Source of the DNA: an uncultured Clostridia bacterium
GTDB lineage: Bacteria; Bacillota; Clostridia; Oscillospirales; Oscillospiraceae
Assembly: GCA_947173485.1 (NCBI GenBank)
Contig: CAMWFH010000009.1
Span: 24,739 to 88,738 of the forward strand
DNA length: 64,000 bases
Direction of reading: 5' to 3'
Shown: in pieces, positions 1 to 8,441 of the stretch
Layout of the letters: each line of letters begins with the position of its first letter
How positions within the stretch are numbered: position 1 is the stretch's first letter
Program-made: the position numbers and the translations under genes
The notes under the pieces: model-generated
Databases searched by the model: none
What the model was told of the DNA's origin: nothing
Seen by the model: only the letters and a program-made list of their open reading frames with translations

Positions 1-681
1 GTGACGGTGATCGAGACCGCCCCCTTCCTGATGCCCCGGCTGCTGGACGAGGCCTCCGCCCGCTATCTGGAGAGCCGCATGACCCGCTTCCGCACTATCA
101 CCGCCGCCAAGGTCCTTCGGATCGCCGGCGGGGACCGGGCGGAGGCCGTGGAGCTGGAGGGGCGGGAGCCGGTGGCTGCGGAGGTGGTCCTGGTCTCCTG
201 CGGCGTCCGGGCCAACAGCGCCATCGCCCAGGCGGCGGGAGCGGCGGTGGAGCGGGCGGTGGTGGTGGATGCCCATATGGCCACCACCCTGCCGGATGTG
301 TACGCCTGCGGCGACTGCGCCCAGTTCCAGGGCTTCAACAGCGCCCTCTGGTCCCAAGCCCGGGCGGAGGGCCGGGTGGCCGGCTGCAACGCCGCCGGCC
401 AGGACGCCCTCTACAGCGGCGCGGACACCGCCCTGCTGCTGACCTGCCCGGAGTTCTCCCTCTACGCCGAGGGGGACCTGGGGAAGGACCCCAACAAGCA
501 CTACACCGAGACCTTGACCATACAGGAGAGCGCCCCCGGCTTTGCCGTCAACCCCCGGACCGGCGCCCTCTATGAGCGGGACTTCTACACAGACGGCGCT
601 CTGGCCGGCGTGTTCCTCCTGGGGGACCTGGGCGGGATGCAGCAGCGCCGGCAGGAGCTGAGAGGAGGAGGATGGGGATGA
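1..681 (+). CDS. FAD/NAD(P)-dependent oxidoreductase, C-terminal part (5' end outside window)
   Basis: C-terminal part of a pyridine-nucleotide-disulfide oxidoreductase of the NirB/rubredoxin-reductase type. The window opens inside the gene, so the GTG at base 1 is probably an internal valine. Visible are the end of the NAD(P)-binding Rossmann half, the strand ending VLVSCGVRAN, and the second FAD-contacting motif VYACGDCAQ near residue 100, where the family has T/A-x-GD. The last 70 residues form the usual C-terminal domain. The stop overlaps the start of the Mo enzyme by four bases (ATGA at 678-681), so the two are co-translated. Inference: it may pass electrons from NAD(P)H to that cytoplasmic Mo enzyme, directly or through a small carrier. 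The exact substrate cannot be told. Confidence 0.85.
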   Translation: MTVIETAPFLMPRLLDEASARYLESRMTRFRTITAAKVLRIAGGDRAEAVELEGREPVAAEVVLVSCGVRANSAIAQAAGAAVERAVVVDAHMATTLPDVYACGDCAQFQGFNSALWSQARAEGRVAGCNAAGQDALYSGADTALLLTCPEFSLYAEGDLGKDPNKHYTETLTIQESAPGFAVNPRTGALYERDFYTDGALAGVFLLGDLGGMQQRRQELRGGGWG

Positions 682-3452
682 AGCGTCTGGCCTACTGCAC
701 CGCTTTTGCCGCCTTTTTCACCTCTCTGGCGGACTGGCGGGCCCACTGCGGCCTTCTTGGCCTGACCTCCCGGATGACCCAGCAGGAATACGATGTCCTG
801 CTGAAGGGAGTGGACGCGGACATATTTCTCCCCCTGTGGGCCTCCTGCGCCAAGGAGGAGGGCCGCCCCCTGGTGGACGAGACCACCCTGGAGCTGATCC
901 GCTTCTGCAAGGCCCATGGCTACGCCCCCCGCTCCTTGGATGGGAACCCGCCGGACTACATCGGGGAGCAGTTCCACTTTTTGGCCTATCTGTATGCCGC
1001 CTCTGCCACCCAGGCCGCGGCGGACTTCGAGGATCGGTTCACGGTGGACACCGTCCGGGCCTATAGCAGCGCTCTGCGCCGCTATGGCATCCAGGGGGAG
1101 GCCCTGGAGGTGCTGGAGCTGATGGAGCGATTTTTAGACGGCAGCGCCCCGGACCTGGAGGACACCCCGGCGCTCCGGCAGCTCCAGGACCGCCGCGCCC
1201 CCCTGTCGCCGCCCCTGCCGGCGGAGGAGCCCTATATCGTCCACAGCGCCGGCATCAACAACTGCGGCGGCAAGTGCAAGATCGACATCACCACGGCAGA
1301 GGGCTGCGCCCTGGCCATCAGTACCGACAACAGCGCCAACGCCCCCCAGATCCGGGCCTGCGTCCGGGGCCGGGGCTACCGGCGGACCTTCCTGACCCCC
1401 CGCCGCCTCCGCTACCCCATGAAGCGGATCGGACAGCGGGGCGAGGGGAAGTTCCAGCGCATCACCTGGGAGGACGCCACCAGAGAGATCGCGGAGGCCA
1501 TCCTGCGGACCGGCCGGCTCTACGGCCCCGCCTCCCGGTACTTCATCTACGCCACCGGCAACTGCGGCGTCCTCCGGGCGGACCATATGCTCAAGCGGCT
1601 GCTGAACATGGACGGGGGCTTTTTAGGGGCCTATAACTCCTACAGCAGCGCCTGCTCCACCTTCGTCTCCCCCTACATCTACGGCGACTCCAATGGCGGC
1701 AACAGCGAGCGGGATGTCCTCCGCTCCAAGCTGCTGATTCTATGGGGCCACAACCCCTCGGAGACTATTTTCGGCTCCCACCGCAACTACTACCTGGCGG
1801 AGGCCAAAGCCCGGGGCATCCCGATCGTGGTGATCGATCCCCGGCTCAGCGACACCGCCCTGGCCCTGGCGGACGAGTGGATCCCCCTCCGCCCCTCCAC
1901 GGACGGAGCCCTGGCGGACGCCATGGCCTATGTGATCGTGACCGAGGGGCTGGCGGACCTCCCCTTCCTCCATAAGTTCTGCGTGGGCTTCGATGAGGAG
2001 ACCCTGCCGCCGGGGGCGCCCCAAGGCGGGAGCTACCTCTCCTATCTCACCGGCGCCTCCGACGGCACGGCCAAGACCCCCCAGTGGGCGGCGGCCATCT
2101 GCGGCGTCCCGGCGGAGACCATCCGCCGGCTGGCGATCCGTTACGCCACTGCCAAGCCGGCGGCGATCCTGCCTGGATTCGGCCCCCAGCGCCACGGCAA
2201 CGGCGAGCAGGGCACCCGGGGCATCGCGGCCCTGGCCTGCCTGACCGGCAACGTGGGCCGGCCCGGCGGCAGCGCCGGCGTCCCTGGCTTCTGCCCACCC
2301 CGGCCCAGGGCGGTCTTTCCCCAGGGGGAGGCGGCCTATCCCGGCATGATCCCCACCTTCCTGTGGACCCGTGCGGTGGAAAAGGGCCCGGAGCTGACCC
2401 CCAGGGAGGACGGCCTCCAGGGGGTGGAGCGGCTGGACAGCGGCATCAAGCTGCTCTTCAACCTGGCGGGCAATACCCTCATCAACCAACATTCGGACAT
2501 CAACCGCACCGCGGCCCTTCTGCGGGACGAGAGCCTGTGTGAGCTGATCGTGGTGTCGGACCTCTTTATGACCCCCAGCGCCCGCTTTGCGGACATCCTG
2601 CTCCCGGCCCCCTCGGTGCTGGAGAGCGACAACATCACCTTCCCCTGGGCCAATGACGACTATCTCCTCAGCAACAGCCGGGCGGTACCGCCCCTCTTCG
2701 GCGCTATGCCGGACTACGAGTGGGTCCGGCTGGTGGCCCGGTATATGGGCCTGGAGGAGGCCTTCACCGCCGGCCATGAGACGGAGATGGACTGGCTCCG
2801 GGACCTCTATGCCCAGCTGCAAAGGGAGGAGCCGGACCTGCCCCCCTACGACCGGTTCCGGGCGGAGGGCGGCTTCCAGTTCCCCGATGCTCCCTGCAAG
2901 GTGGCCTATCAGGAGAACATCGAAAAGGGCGTCCCCTTCCAGACGCCCTCCGGGAAGATCGAGCTCTTCTCCATGGCCCTCTATGACCTAAATGACCCGG
3001 AGCGTATCCCGGCCCTGCCCCGGTACACCCCTGCGCCGGAGGGCCCCCAGGACCCCCTGCGGCAGACCTATCCCCTCCAGCTCATCGGCTACCACACCAA
3101 GCGCCGCTGCCACTCCATCCACGACCAGAACGACTGGCTGGAGGAGGTGGACCCCCCGGCCCTCTGGATCCATCCCGAGGACGCCGGGCCCCGGGGCATC
3201 CGGGACGGCGATCTGGTGGAGGTCTATAACGGCCGGGGCGTGGTCCGCATCCCGGCCAAGGTGACGAAGCGGATCATGCCGGGGGTGACGGCCCTCTCCC
3301 AGGGCGGCTGGTACACTCCCGGCAAGGACGGCGCGGACATCCGGGGGAGCATCAACGTGCTGACCCGGGCGGACTGCCCCACGCCCCTGGCCAAGGGGAA
3401 CCCCCAGCATACCAATCTCGTCCAGGTGCGCAGAGCGCCGGACGGCCTGTAA
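678..3452 (+). CDS. Molybdopterin oxidoreductase (DMSO-reductase family) with fused N-terminal TorD-like chaperone
   Basis: About 924 residues. Residues 1-165 are an all-helical TorD/DmsD-like domain, with the PPDYIGEQFHFLAYLY stretch where that family has its E-x-x-FL motif. From about residue 185 follows a DmsA-like catalytic chain: Fe-S region, RACVRGRGYRR, YPMKRIGQRGEGKFQRITWEDA, the SYSSACSTF segment where DmsA carries its Mo-ligand Ser, and a C-terminal molybdopterin dinucleotide-binding domain near residue 780 onward. There is no Tat signal, so it is cytoplasmic. The first Cys expected in the 4Fe-4S motif (C-x3-C-x3-C-x27-C) is Gly192 (GGC at 1251-1253); C196, C200 and C228 remain. Start 678 is preferred over ATG 672 because AGGAGGAGG ends only one base before 672 but 6-7 bases before 678. 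Substrate unknown. Confidence 0.9.
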   Translation: MKRLAYCTAFAAFFTSLADWRAHCGLLGLTSRMTQQEYDVLLKGVDADIFLPLWASCAKEEGRPLVDETTLELIRFCKAHGYAPRSLDGNPPDYIGEQFHFLAYLYAASATQAAADFEDRFTVDTVRAYSSALRRYGIQGEALEVLELMERFLDGSAPDLEDTPALRQLQDRRAPLSPPLPAEEPYIVHSAGINNCGGKCKIDITTAEGCALAISTDNSANAPQIRACVRGRGYRRTFLTPRRLRYPMKRIGQRGEGKFQRITWEDATREIAEAILRTGRLYGPASRYFIYATGNCGVLRADHMLKRLLNMDGGFLGAYNSYSSACSTFVSPYIYGDSNGGNSERDVLRSKLLILWGHNPSETIFGSHRNYYLAEAKARGIPIVVIDPRLSDTALALADEWIPLRPSTDGALADAMAYVIVTEGLADLPFLHKFCVGFDEETLPPGAPQGGSYLSYLTGASDGTAKTPQWAAAICGVPAETIRRLAIRYATAKPAAILPGFGPQRHGNGEQGTRGIAALACLTGNVGRPGGSAGVPGFCPPRPRAVFPQGEAAYPGMIPTFLWTRAVEKGPELTPREDGLQGVERLDSGIKLLFNLAGNTLINQHSDINRTAALLRDESLCELIVVSDLFMTPSARFADILLPAPSVLESDNITFPWANDDYLLSNSRAVPPLFGAMPDYEWVRLVARYMGLEEAFTAGHETEMDWLRDLYAQLQREEPDLPPYDRFRAEGGFQFPDAPCKVAYQENIEKGVPFQTPSGKIELFSMALYDLNDPERIPALPRYTPAPEGPQDPLRQTYPLQLIGYHTKRRCHSIHDQNDWLEEVDPPALWIHPEDAGPRGIRDGDLVEVYNGRGVVRIPAKVTKRIMPGVTALSQGGWYTPGKDGADIRGSINVLTRADCPTPLAKGNPQHTNLVQVRRAPDGL

Positions 3453-3505
3453 GATCCTTCCCCTACGGGGTGGAAATAATATGGATGATAAGGTGGTAAT
3501 CGATC

Positions 3506-4186
3506 ATGATCATGGAAAAAGAACGGCTCCTCATCGTGGAATATGGCAAAAAAATGAGCACCTCCGGCCTGAGCCGCGGCACGGCGGGCAACATCAGCAT
3601 CTTTGACAAAGACCAGGGCCTGATGGCCATCAGTCCCTCCGGCGTGGGGTACTTCGAGACCGAGCCGGAGGACGTGGTGATCATGAAGCTGGACGGCACC
3701 ATCGTGGACGGCAAGCGCAAGCCCTCCAGCGAGTACGGGCTCCACGCCGGGTTCTATAAGGCGAAGGCGGCGGAGGGGTGCCTGTCCGTGGTCCACACCC
3801 ACTCCGACTACGCCACCACCCTGGCCTGCATGGGCGAGCCCCTCCAGGCGGTCCACTATGTGATCGCCACCGCCGGCACCCACGAGATCCCCCTCTGCCC
3901 CTACACCACCTTCGGCACCCCGGAGCTGGCGGAGATGGCCGTGGCGGCCTGCAACGACGGCCAGGCGGTGCTGCTGGCCAACCACGGCCTGGTGGCCTTC
4001 GGCGTGACCCTGGCCAAGGCCTTCAACCTGGCGGGGAACCTGGAGTCCCTGGCCAAGACTCAGTGGCAGTGCATGTGCGCGGGAAAGATGAACGTGCTGA
4101 CCAAGGAGCAGATCGACGCGGTGAAGGTCCGCTTCCAGACCTACGGCCAGACCAAGCCCGCCGCCGGCACCACCAACTCCTATTGA
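3506..4186 (+). CDS. Class II aldolase/adducin family protein (FucA/AraD-like)
   Basis: 226 residues, the normal length for L-fuculose-phosphate aldolase-type enzymes, which cleave phosphorylated ketoses or keto acids with a divalent metal. Visible family marks: SRGTAGNISI near residue 28 for phosphate/substrate binding, the SSE segment with the catalytic acid near residue 73, HTHSDYA near 92 supplying two metal histidines, and NHG near 153 with the third. RBS-like AAGGTGG lies at 3490-3496; ATG 3506 and 3512 are both possible starts. It heads a same-strand run with an FGGY kinase and a hydroxyacid dehydrogenase, suggesting a kinase-then-aldolase route for a short sugar or sugar acid. The true substrate cannot be read from sequence. 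Confidence 0.88.
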   Translation: MIMEKERLLIVEYGKKMSTSGLSRGTAGNISIFDKDQGLMAISPSGVGYFETEPEDVVIMKLDGTIVDGKRKPSSEYGLHAGFYKAKAAEGCLSVVHTHSDYATTLACMGEPLQAVHYVIATAGTHEIPLCPYTTFGTPELAEMAVAACNDGQAVLLANHGLVAFGVTLAKAFNLAGNLESLAKTQWQCMCAGKMNVLTKEQIDAVKVRFQTYGQTKPAAGTTNSY

Positions 4187-4217
4187 TCCGATCGGACACA
4201 GACGGCGGAGGAAAGCG

Positions 4218-5666
4218 ATGGAAGAGGCATATCTGATCTTTGATATCGGCACCGGCAACAGCCGGGCGGCGGTGGTCTCCGCCGGCGGGACGATCTTGTC
4301 CGTCGCCAAGGAGAACTCCATCGTCCACTTGGACCGCCAGGTGAAGGGCGCCAGCTACTTCCTCCCCCGGGAGTGGGAGGCGGCCATCTGGCGGCTGGCC
4401 CGGAAGGCCCTGGCCGGTGCCGGGAGCGGCGTCCGGGTCACGTCCGTCTGCGCCAGCTCCCTCCGGGAGGCGGTGGTGCTGGTGGACCGGCAGGGGGAGT
4501 CCATCATCGGCTACACCAACAGCGACCGGCGGGGCGAGGCGTTCATGCACGAACTGGATTGGGAGCGGATCTGGGAGCTGACCGACCTCAGCCCCTCCCC
4601 CATCTTCTCCGCCATCAAGATCCTGGGCACCGCCCGGCGGGAGCCGGAGGTCCTGGAGCGGACCGCCTTCTATACCTCCGTCAGCGACTGGGTGGGCTAC
4701 CTCTTCACCGGCGTGGGGGTGTGGGAGCGGGCCCAGGCCATGCAGAGCGCCGTCTACGACCCTATGACCGGGTCCTGGTCGGAGGAGCTGTGCGGCCTGA
4801 CCGGCATCGACAGTACCCAGCTGCCGCCGCTGGCGGACGCCGGCAGCGTCCTGGGGCCGGTCAGGCCGGCGGTGTGCCAGGAGCTGGGGCTGGCCCCCGG
4901 CACGAGGTTCATCGTGGGCACCGCCGACACCCAGGCGGCCCTCACCGGCGCCGGCGGGGAGCTGGGGGACACGGTCATCGTCTCCGGCACCACCAGCCCC
5001 TGCCTGAAGGTGATCCCCGCCTTCCGCAAGTACCCTCTGACCTGGGTCAGTCCCACGGCGGAGCGGGACCGGTTCATGCTGGAGGTCAACACCACCAGCT
5101 CCGGCATCAACCTCCAGCGGTACAAGGACGCCATGCTGCCGGAGGTGTCCTACGCCCACTTAGACCAGGACGCCATCGCCCTGGGCCTGCCGGAGGAGGG
5201 GCTGCCCCCCTGCTTCGCCATGTTCCAGCGGGGGATGCACCTGGACCGGGACTGCCTCACCGGCGGCTTTTTGATGCGGGTCCCCTTCAGTCCCGAGCTG
5301 CGGCAGGAGAGCTTTTTCCACGCCCTCTCCCTGAACATCGGCATGGGCATCACCCTGTGCCTCCAGCGGATCGACCAGTTGGAGGGTCTGGAGAAGGACT
5401 ACCTCGTCGGTGGCGGCGGCGGCTTCACCTCCCCCATCATCGGCCAGACGGTGGCGGACCTGACGGGCCGGCCCATCCGCCTCCCGGTCACCTTCCGGGA
5501 GGCCACGGTCTACGGCTGCGCCGCCCTCTGCCGCCGGGCCGCCGGTGCGGAGGGGACAGGACCGGCGCTTTTGCGGGAAATTTTGCCCAAGCCCGCCCCG
5601 GCCCTGGAGGACTACTTTGCCCAGTGGCAGCACTGCCGGCAGAAGCTACAGGAGATAGAATTATAA
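4218..5666 (+). CDS. FGGY-family carbohydrate kinase
   Basis: 482 residues with two actin-like ATPase domains. The N-terminal FDIGTGNSRAAVV is the phosphate-1 loop, GTADTQAAL near residue 235 carries the catalytic Asp, and DYLVGGGGGFTSPIIGQTVAD is the C-terminal adenosine-binding signature of xylulokinase/gluconokinase/LsrK relatives. RBS GGAGGAAAG lies just before the ATG. It sits 31 bp after the aldolase gene and 42 bp before the dehydrogenase gene, so one operon is likely. Inference: it phosphorylates the sugar or keto acid that the aldolase then cleaves. The overall pattern is nearest to the AI-2 kinase/xylulokinase branch, but substrate assignment would be a guess. Confidence 0.9.
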   Translation: MEEAYLIFDIGTGNSRAAVVSAGGTILSVAKENSIVHLDRQVKGASYFLPREWEAAIWRLARKALAGAGSGVRVTSVCASSLREAVVLVDRQGESIIGYTNSDRRGEAFMHELDWERIWELTDLSPSPIFSAIKILGTARREPEVLERTAFYTSVSDWVGYLFTGVGVWERAQAMQSAVYDPMTGSWSEELCGLTGIDSTQLPPLADAGSVLGPVRPAVCQELGLAPGTRFIVGTADTQAALTGAGGELGDTVIVSGTTSPCLKVIPAFRKYPLTWVSPTAERDRFMLEVNTTSSGINLQRYKDAMLPEVSYAHLDQDAIALGLPEEGLPPCFAMFQRGMHLDRDCLTGGFLMRVPFSPELRQESFFHALSLNIGMGITLCLQRIDQLEGLEKDYLVGGGGGFTSPIIGQTVADLTGRPIRLPVTFREATVYGCAALCRRAAGAEGTGPALLREILPKPAPALEDYFAQWQHCRQKLQEIEL

Positions 5667-5708
5667 GATGCTGATAGGCCGGGACCGCCCGGCAGAAAGG
5701 GTAACGAT

Positions 5709-6764
5709 ATGAAAGGTTTGGTCTTGTGCGATCCCCTTTCCAAGTTCACGGAGGAGGCCCTCCGGGCCCAGGCGCAGAAATTCGCCTGCTTCCCGGAGCT
5801 GGAGCTGGAGTATGTGACGGACACCAACCATATGCGCATGGCGAACCCCAAGGAGTACAACCTGCGGATGGAGAAAGAGGGCCCCGAGGGCTGGATCACC
5901 CCGGACCCGGAATTTATGGAGAAGATCGGCGACGCCGACATCCTCTTCACCTCCTTCTGCGGCGTGACGGAGGAGATGCTGAAAGCCGGCAAGAACCTGA
6001 AGCTGGTCTTTCTGATGCGCTCCGGCTGGGAGAACTGCAACGTGGCCGCCGCCCACCGGCTGGGCATCCCCGTGTGCAACACCCCCTCCCGGCTGGCGGA
6101 GCCGGTGGCGGACCTGACCGTGGCCATGATGATCGCCGAGTGCCGGGGCATCCTCCGGGGCAACCGGTCCATCCTCCAGGGGGAGTGGATCCAGAACGAT
6201 ATCTATAACGACACCACCAACGCCGCCCTGTGCAACCTGCGGGTGGGCCTGTACGGCTACGGCGGCATCGGCCGGGCCATCGCCAAGCGGCTGACCAAGG
6301 GCTTCGGCGCGGAGGTGGTGGCCTACGACACCTTCTGCACCCCCGAGGCCATGGAGCAGGACGGCGTAAAGCCCGTCTCCCTGGACGAGCTGGTGTCCAC
6401 CTCCGACATCGTGTCCATCCACCTGCGGCTGGTGGAGGCCACCAAGAACATCATCAACGCCGATTTCTTCGCCAAGATGAAGCCCACCGCCATCTTCGTC
6501 AACACCGCCCGGGCCGGCCTGGTGGACCAGCAGGCCCTGCTGGACGCCCTCCAGACCAAGAAGATCCGGGGCGCCTGTCTGGACGTGTTCTGGGACGAGC
6601 CGGTGCCCAAGGACAGCCCCTTCCTGAAAATGGATAACCTGACCCTGACCCCCCACCGGGCCGGCATCACCACCGATATCGTGCCCAATACGCTGAATCT
6701 GATGATGCAGGACCTCCAGCGCTTCTTCCGCCAGGAGCCCCTCCAATTCCTGGTGAAAGAGTAA
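5709..6764 (+). CDS. D-isomer-specific 2-hydroxyacid dehydrogenase
   Basis: 351 residues, NAD(P)-dependent oxidoreductase of the D-3-phosphoglycerate dehydrogenase/glyoxylate reductase type, interconverting a D-2-hydroxyacid and a 2-keto acid. The nucleotide fold begins at VGLYGYGGIGRAIAKRL (G-x-G-x-x-G) around residue 180. VNTARAGLVDQ (catalytic Arg region) and LTPHRAGIT (catalytic His) follow in the expected order. RBS AGAAAGG precedes ATG 5709. The gene closes the first block of the cluster; a new promoter-like pair lies 27 bp downstream. It could feed or drain the 2-hydroxyacid handled by the downstream LarA homologue. Confidence 0.9.
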   Translation: MKGLVLCDPLSKFTEEALRAQAQKFACFPELELEYVTDTNHMRMANPKEYNLRMEKEGPEGWITPDPEFMEKIGDADILFTSFCGVTEEMLKAGKNLKLVFLMRSGWENCNVAAAHRLGIPVCNTPSRLAEPVADLTVAMMIAECRGILRGNRSILQGEWIQNDIYNDTTNAALCNLRVGLYGYGGIGRAIAKRLTKGFGAEVVAYDTFCTPEAMEQDGVKPVSLDELVSTSDIVSIHLRLVEATKNIINADFFAKMKPTAIFVNTARAGLVDQQALLDALQTKKIRGACLDVFWDEPVPKDSPFLKMDNLTLTPHRAGITTDIVPNTLNLMMQDLQRFFRQEPLQFLVKE

Positions 6765-6790
6765 AACGGCAGATTTTTTGCGTTACCCAC

Positions 6791-6819
6791 TTGCGATCCC
6801 CCACTATCCATGGTAAAAT
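6791..6819 (+). promoter_or_regulatory. Candidate internal promoter before the LarA homologue
   Basis: TTGCGA at 6791-6796 and TAAAAT at 6814-6819 are separated by 17 bases, giving a start near 6826. This would allow separate transcription of the racemase and dehydratase genes. It also argues against the upstream in-frame TTG 6791 and ATG 6818 as translation starts, since both lie within the promoter. Confidence 0.45.
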
Positions 6820-6838
6820 GAAACAAAAAGGACGTTAT

Positions 6839-8140
6839 ATGGACACTATGAAAACTATCCCGATCCCCTACTATACATCGTCCCTCGACCTGCATGTGGA
6901 TCGTAAAAACCTGGAAGCCGTGATCGTATCCAAGGCGGACAGCTGCCGGCCGGAGAAGGGACCGGAGGAGCTGGTCCAGGCGGCCCTGGAGGCCCCTGTT
7001 GGCACCCCCCGCCTGCGGGAGCTGGCCAAGGGCAAGAAGCGGATCGTCATCGTCACCAGCGACCACACCCGGGCCGTGCCCAGCAAGATCACCCTGCCCC
7101 TGCTGCTGCGGGAGATCCGCAGCGGCGCGCCGGAGGCGGACATCGCCATCCTGATCGCCACCGGCCTCCACCGGGCCACCACCGAGGCGGAGCAGCGGGC
7201 CATGTTCGGGGACGAGATCGTGGACCATGAGACCATCCTGATCAACGACGCCTTCCGCAAGGAGGACTTCGACTTCGTGCGCCAGCTCCCCTCCGGCGCG
7301 GAGCTGTGGGTCAACCGGGCCGCCCTGGCCTGCGACCTGCTGGTGACAGAGGGCTTTATCGAGCCCCACTTCTTCGCCGGTTTCTCCGGGGGGCGCAAGA
7401 GCATCCTGCCGGGGATCTGCAATGAGGCCACCGTTAACGAGAATCACTCCTACCGGGCGATCGCCAGCCCCTACGCCATGGCGGGGGTACTGGAGAACAA
7501 CCCGATCCACGCGGACATGGTCTGCGCCGCCCGGGCGGTCAACGTCCAGTTCATCCTCAACGTGGCCCTGGACCCGGAGAAGCGGATCATCGGCGCCTTT
7601 GCCGGTGACCTGGAGCAGGCCCACGAGGCGGGCGTGGCCTTCGTCCGCTCCCTGGCCCAGGTCCCCAGCGTCATGGGTGACATCGTGGTGACCTCCAATG
7701 GCGGCTATCCCCTGGACCAGAACCTCTACCAGAGCCCCAAGGCGGTGGCCACCGCCGAGGTCTGCTGCCGGGAGGGCGGCGTGATCGTCATGTGCTGCTC
7801 CTGCGCCGACGGCATGGGCGGGGTCAACTTCGAGAAGCTGATCACCCAGGGCACCGTGGAGGAGATCGACGCCTATCTGTCCCAGATCCCCCCCAAGGAG
7901 ACGATCCCCGAGCAGTGGTGCGCCCAGATCTATGCCCGCATCCTGCGCCATCACCGGGTCATCCTGGTCACCACCTTCTTAGACCACGACCTGGTGCGCC
8001 GGGCCAATATGATCCCCGCCTCCAGCCCGGACGAGGCCTTGGCGCTGGCGTATCAGATGGTGGGGGCGGACGCCCGTGTAGTGGTCATCCCGGATGGCGT
8101 GTCCGTCCTGGCGATGAAGAACGAGGAGGAGACGCGATGA
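6839..8140 (+). CDS. LarA-type nickel-dependent 2-hydroxyacid racemase/epimerase homologue (DUF2088)
   Basis: 433 residues. LarA enzymes hold the nickel-pincer nucleotide (NPN) and racemise lactate or other 2-hydroxyacids; some relatives are C2 epimerases of sugar acids. The motif order fits: SDHTRAVPSKIT, TGLHRATTE, PHFFAGFSGGRKSILPG and NENHSYRA. H111, H177, K187 and H203 have the same mutual spacing (66, 10 and 16) as H108, H174, K184 and H200 of Lactiplantibacillus LarA, so NPN attachment at K187 and nickel binding are likely. Start 6839 is chosen for AAAAAGGA 7 bases upstream. The stop overlaps the next ATG (ATGA, 8137-8140). No larB, larC or larE cofactor genes are in the window. Substrate probably a sugar acid, given the dehydratase beside it. 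Confidence 0.88.
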   Translation: MDTMKTIPIPYYTSSLDLHVDRKNLEAVIVSKADSCRPEKGPEELVQAALEAPVGTPRLRELAKGKKRIVIVTSDHTRAVPSKITLPLLLREIRSGAPEADIAILIATGLHRATTEAEQRAMFGDEIVDHETILINDAFRKEDFDFVRQLPSGAELWVNRAALACDLLVTEGFIEPHFFAGFSGGRKSILPGICNEATVNENHSYRAIASPYAMAGVLENNPIHADMVCAARAVNVQFILNVALDPEKRIIGAFAGDLEQAHEAGVAFVRSLAQVPSVMGDIVVTSNGGYPLDQNLYQSPKAVATAEVCCREGGVIVMCCSCADGMGGVNFEKLITQGTVEEIDAYLSQIPPKETIPEQWCAQIYARILRHHRVILVTTFLDHDLVRRANMIPASSPDEALALAYQMVGADARVVVIPDGVSVLAMKNEEETR

Positions 8141-8430
8141 ACAAGATCGCATTGAAGGTAGACGACAGGGACAACGTGGCCACCATCTTCGCCGAGGGCG
8201 TGGCCGACGGGACCCAGGTCGAGATCCGTGATAAGAAGGGCCAGCGGGAGGTCGTGACCGTGAAGGGCGCCGTGCCCTACGGCCACAAGATCGCGGTCCG
8301 GGATATCCAGCCCGGCGAGCATATCATGAAGTACGGCGAATCCATCGGGGGCGCCAGCTGCCCCATCGTCAAAGGCGAATATGTCCACATCCACAACATG
8401 AAGGCCCTTCGCGGCCGGGGCGACCTGTAA
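8137..8430 (+). CDS. UxaA-family dehydratase, small SAF-domain subunit
   Basis: 97 residues matching the N-terminal SAF-like domain of altronate/galactarate dehydratases, the same size as SuyA of (2R)-sulfolactate sulfo-lyase. Typical stretches are KVDDRDNVATIFAEG, VPYGHKIAVRDIQPGEHIMKYGE and IGGASCPIVKGEYVHIHN. It overlaps the LarA homologue by ATGA, so translation is coupled, and the large subunit starts 11 bp downstream. Together the two subunits would eliminate water (or, if Suy-like, sulfite) from a 2-hydroxyacid. The gene is missed if only long ATG-to-stop ORFs are scanned, because a longer out-of-family extension in the same frame hides the start. Confidence 0.88.
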   Translation: MNKIALKVDDRDNVATIFAEGVADGTQVEIRDKKGQREVVTVKGAVPYGHKIAVRDIQPGEHIMKYGESIGGASCPIVKGEYVHIHNMKALRGRGDL

Positions 8431-8441
8431 GGAGGCGGCGT

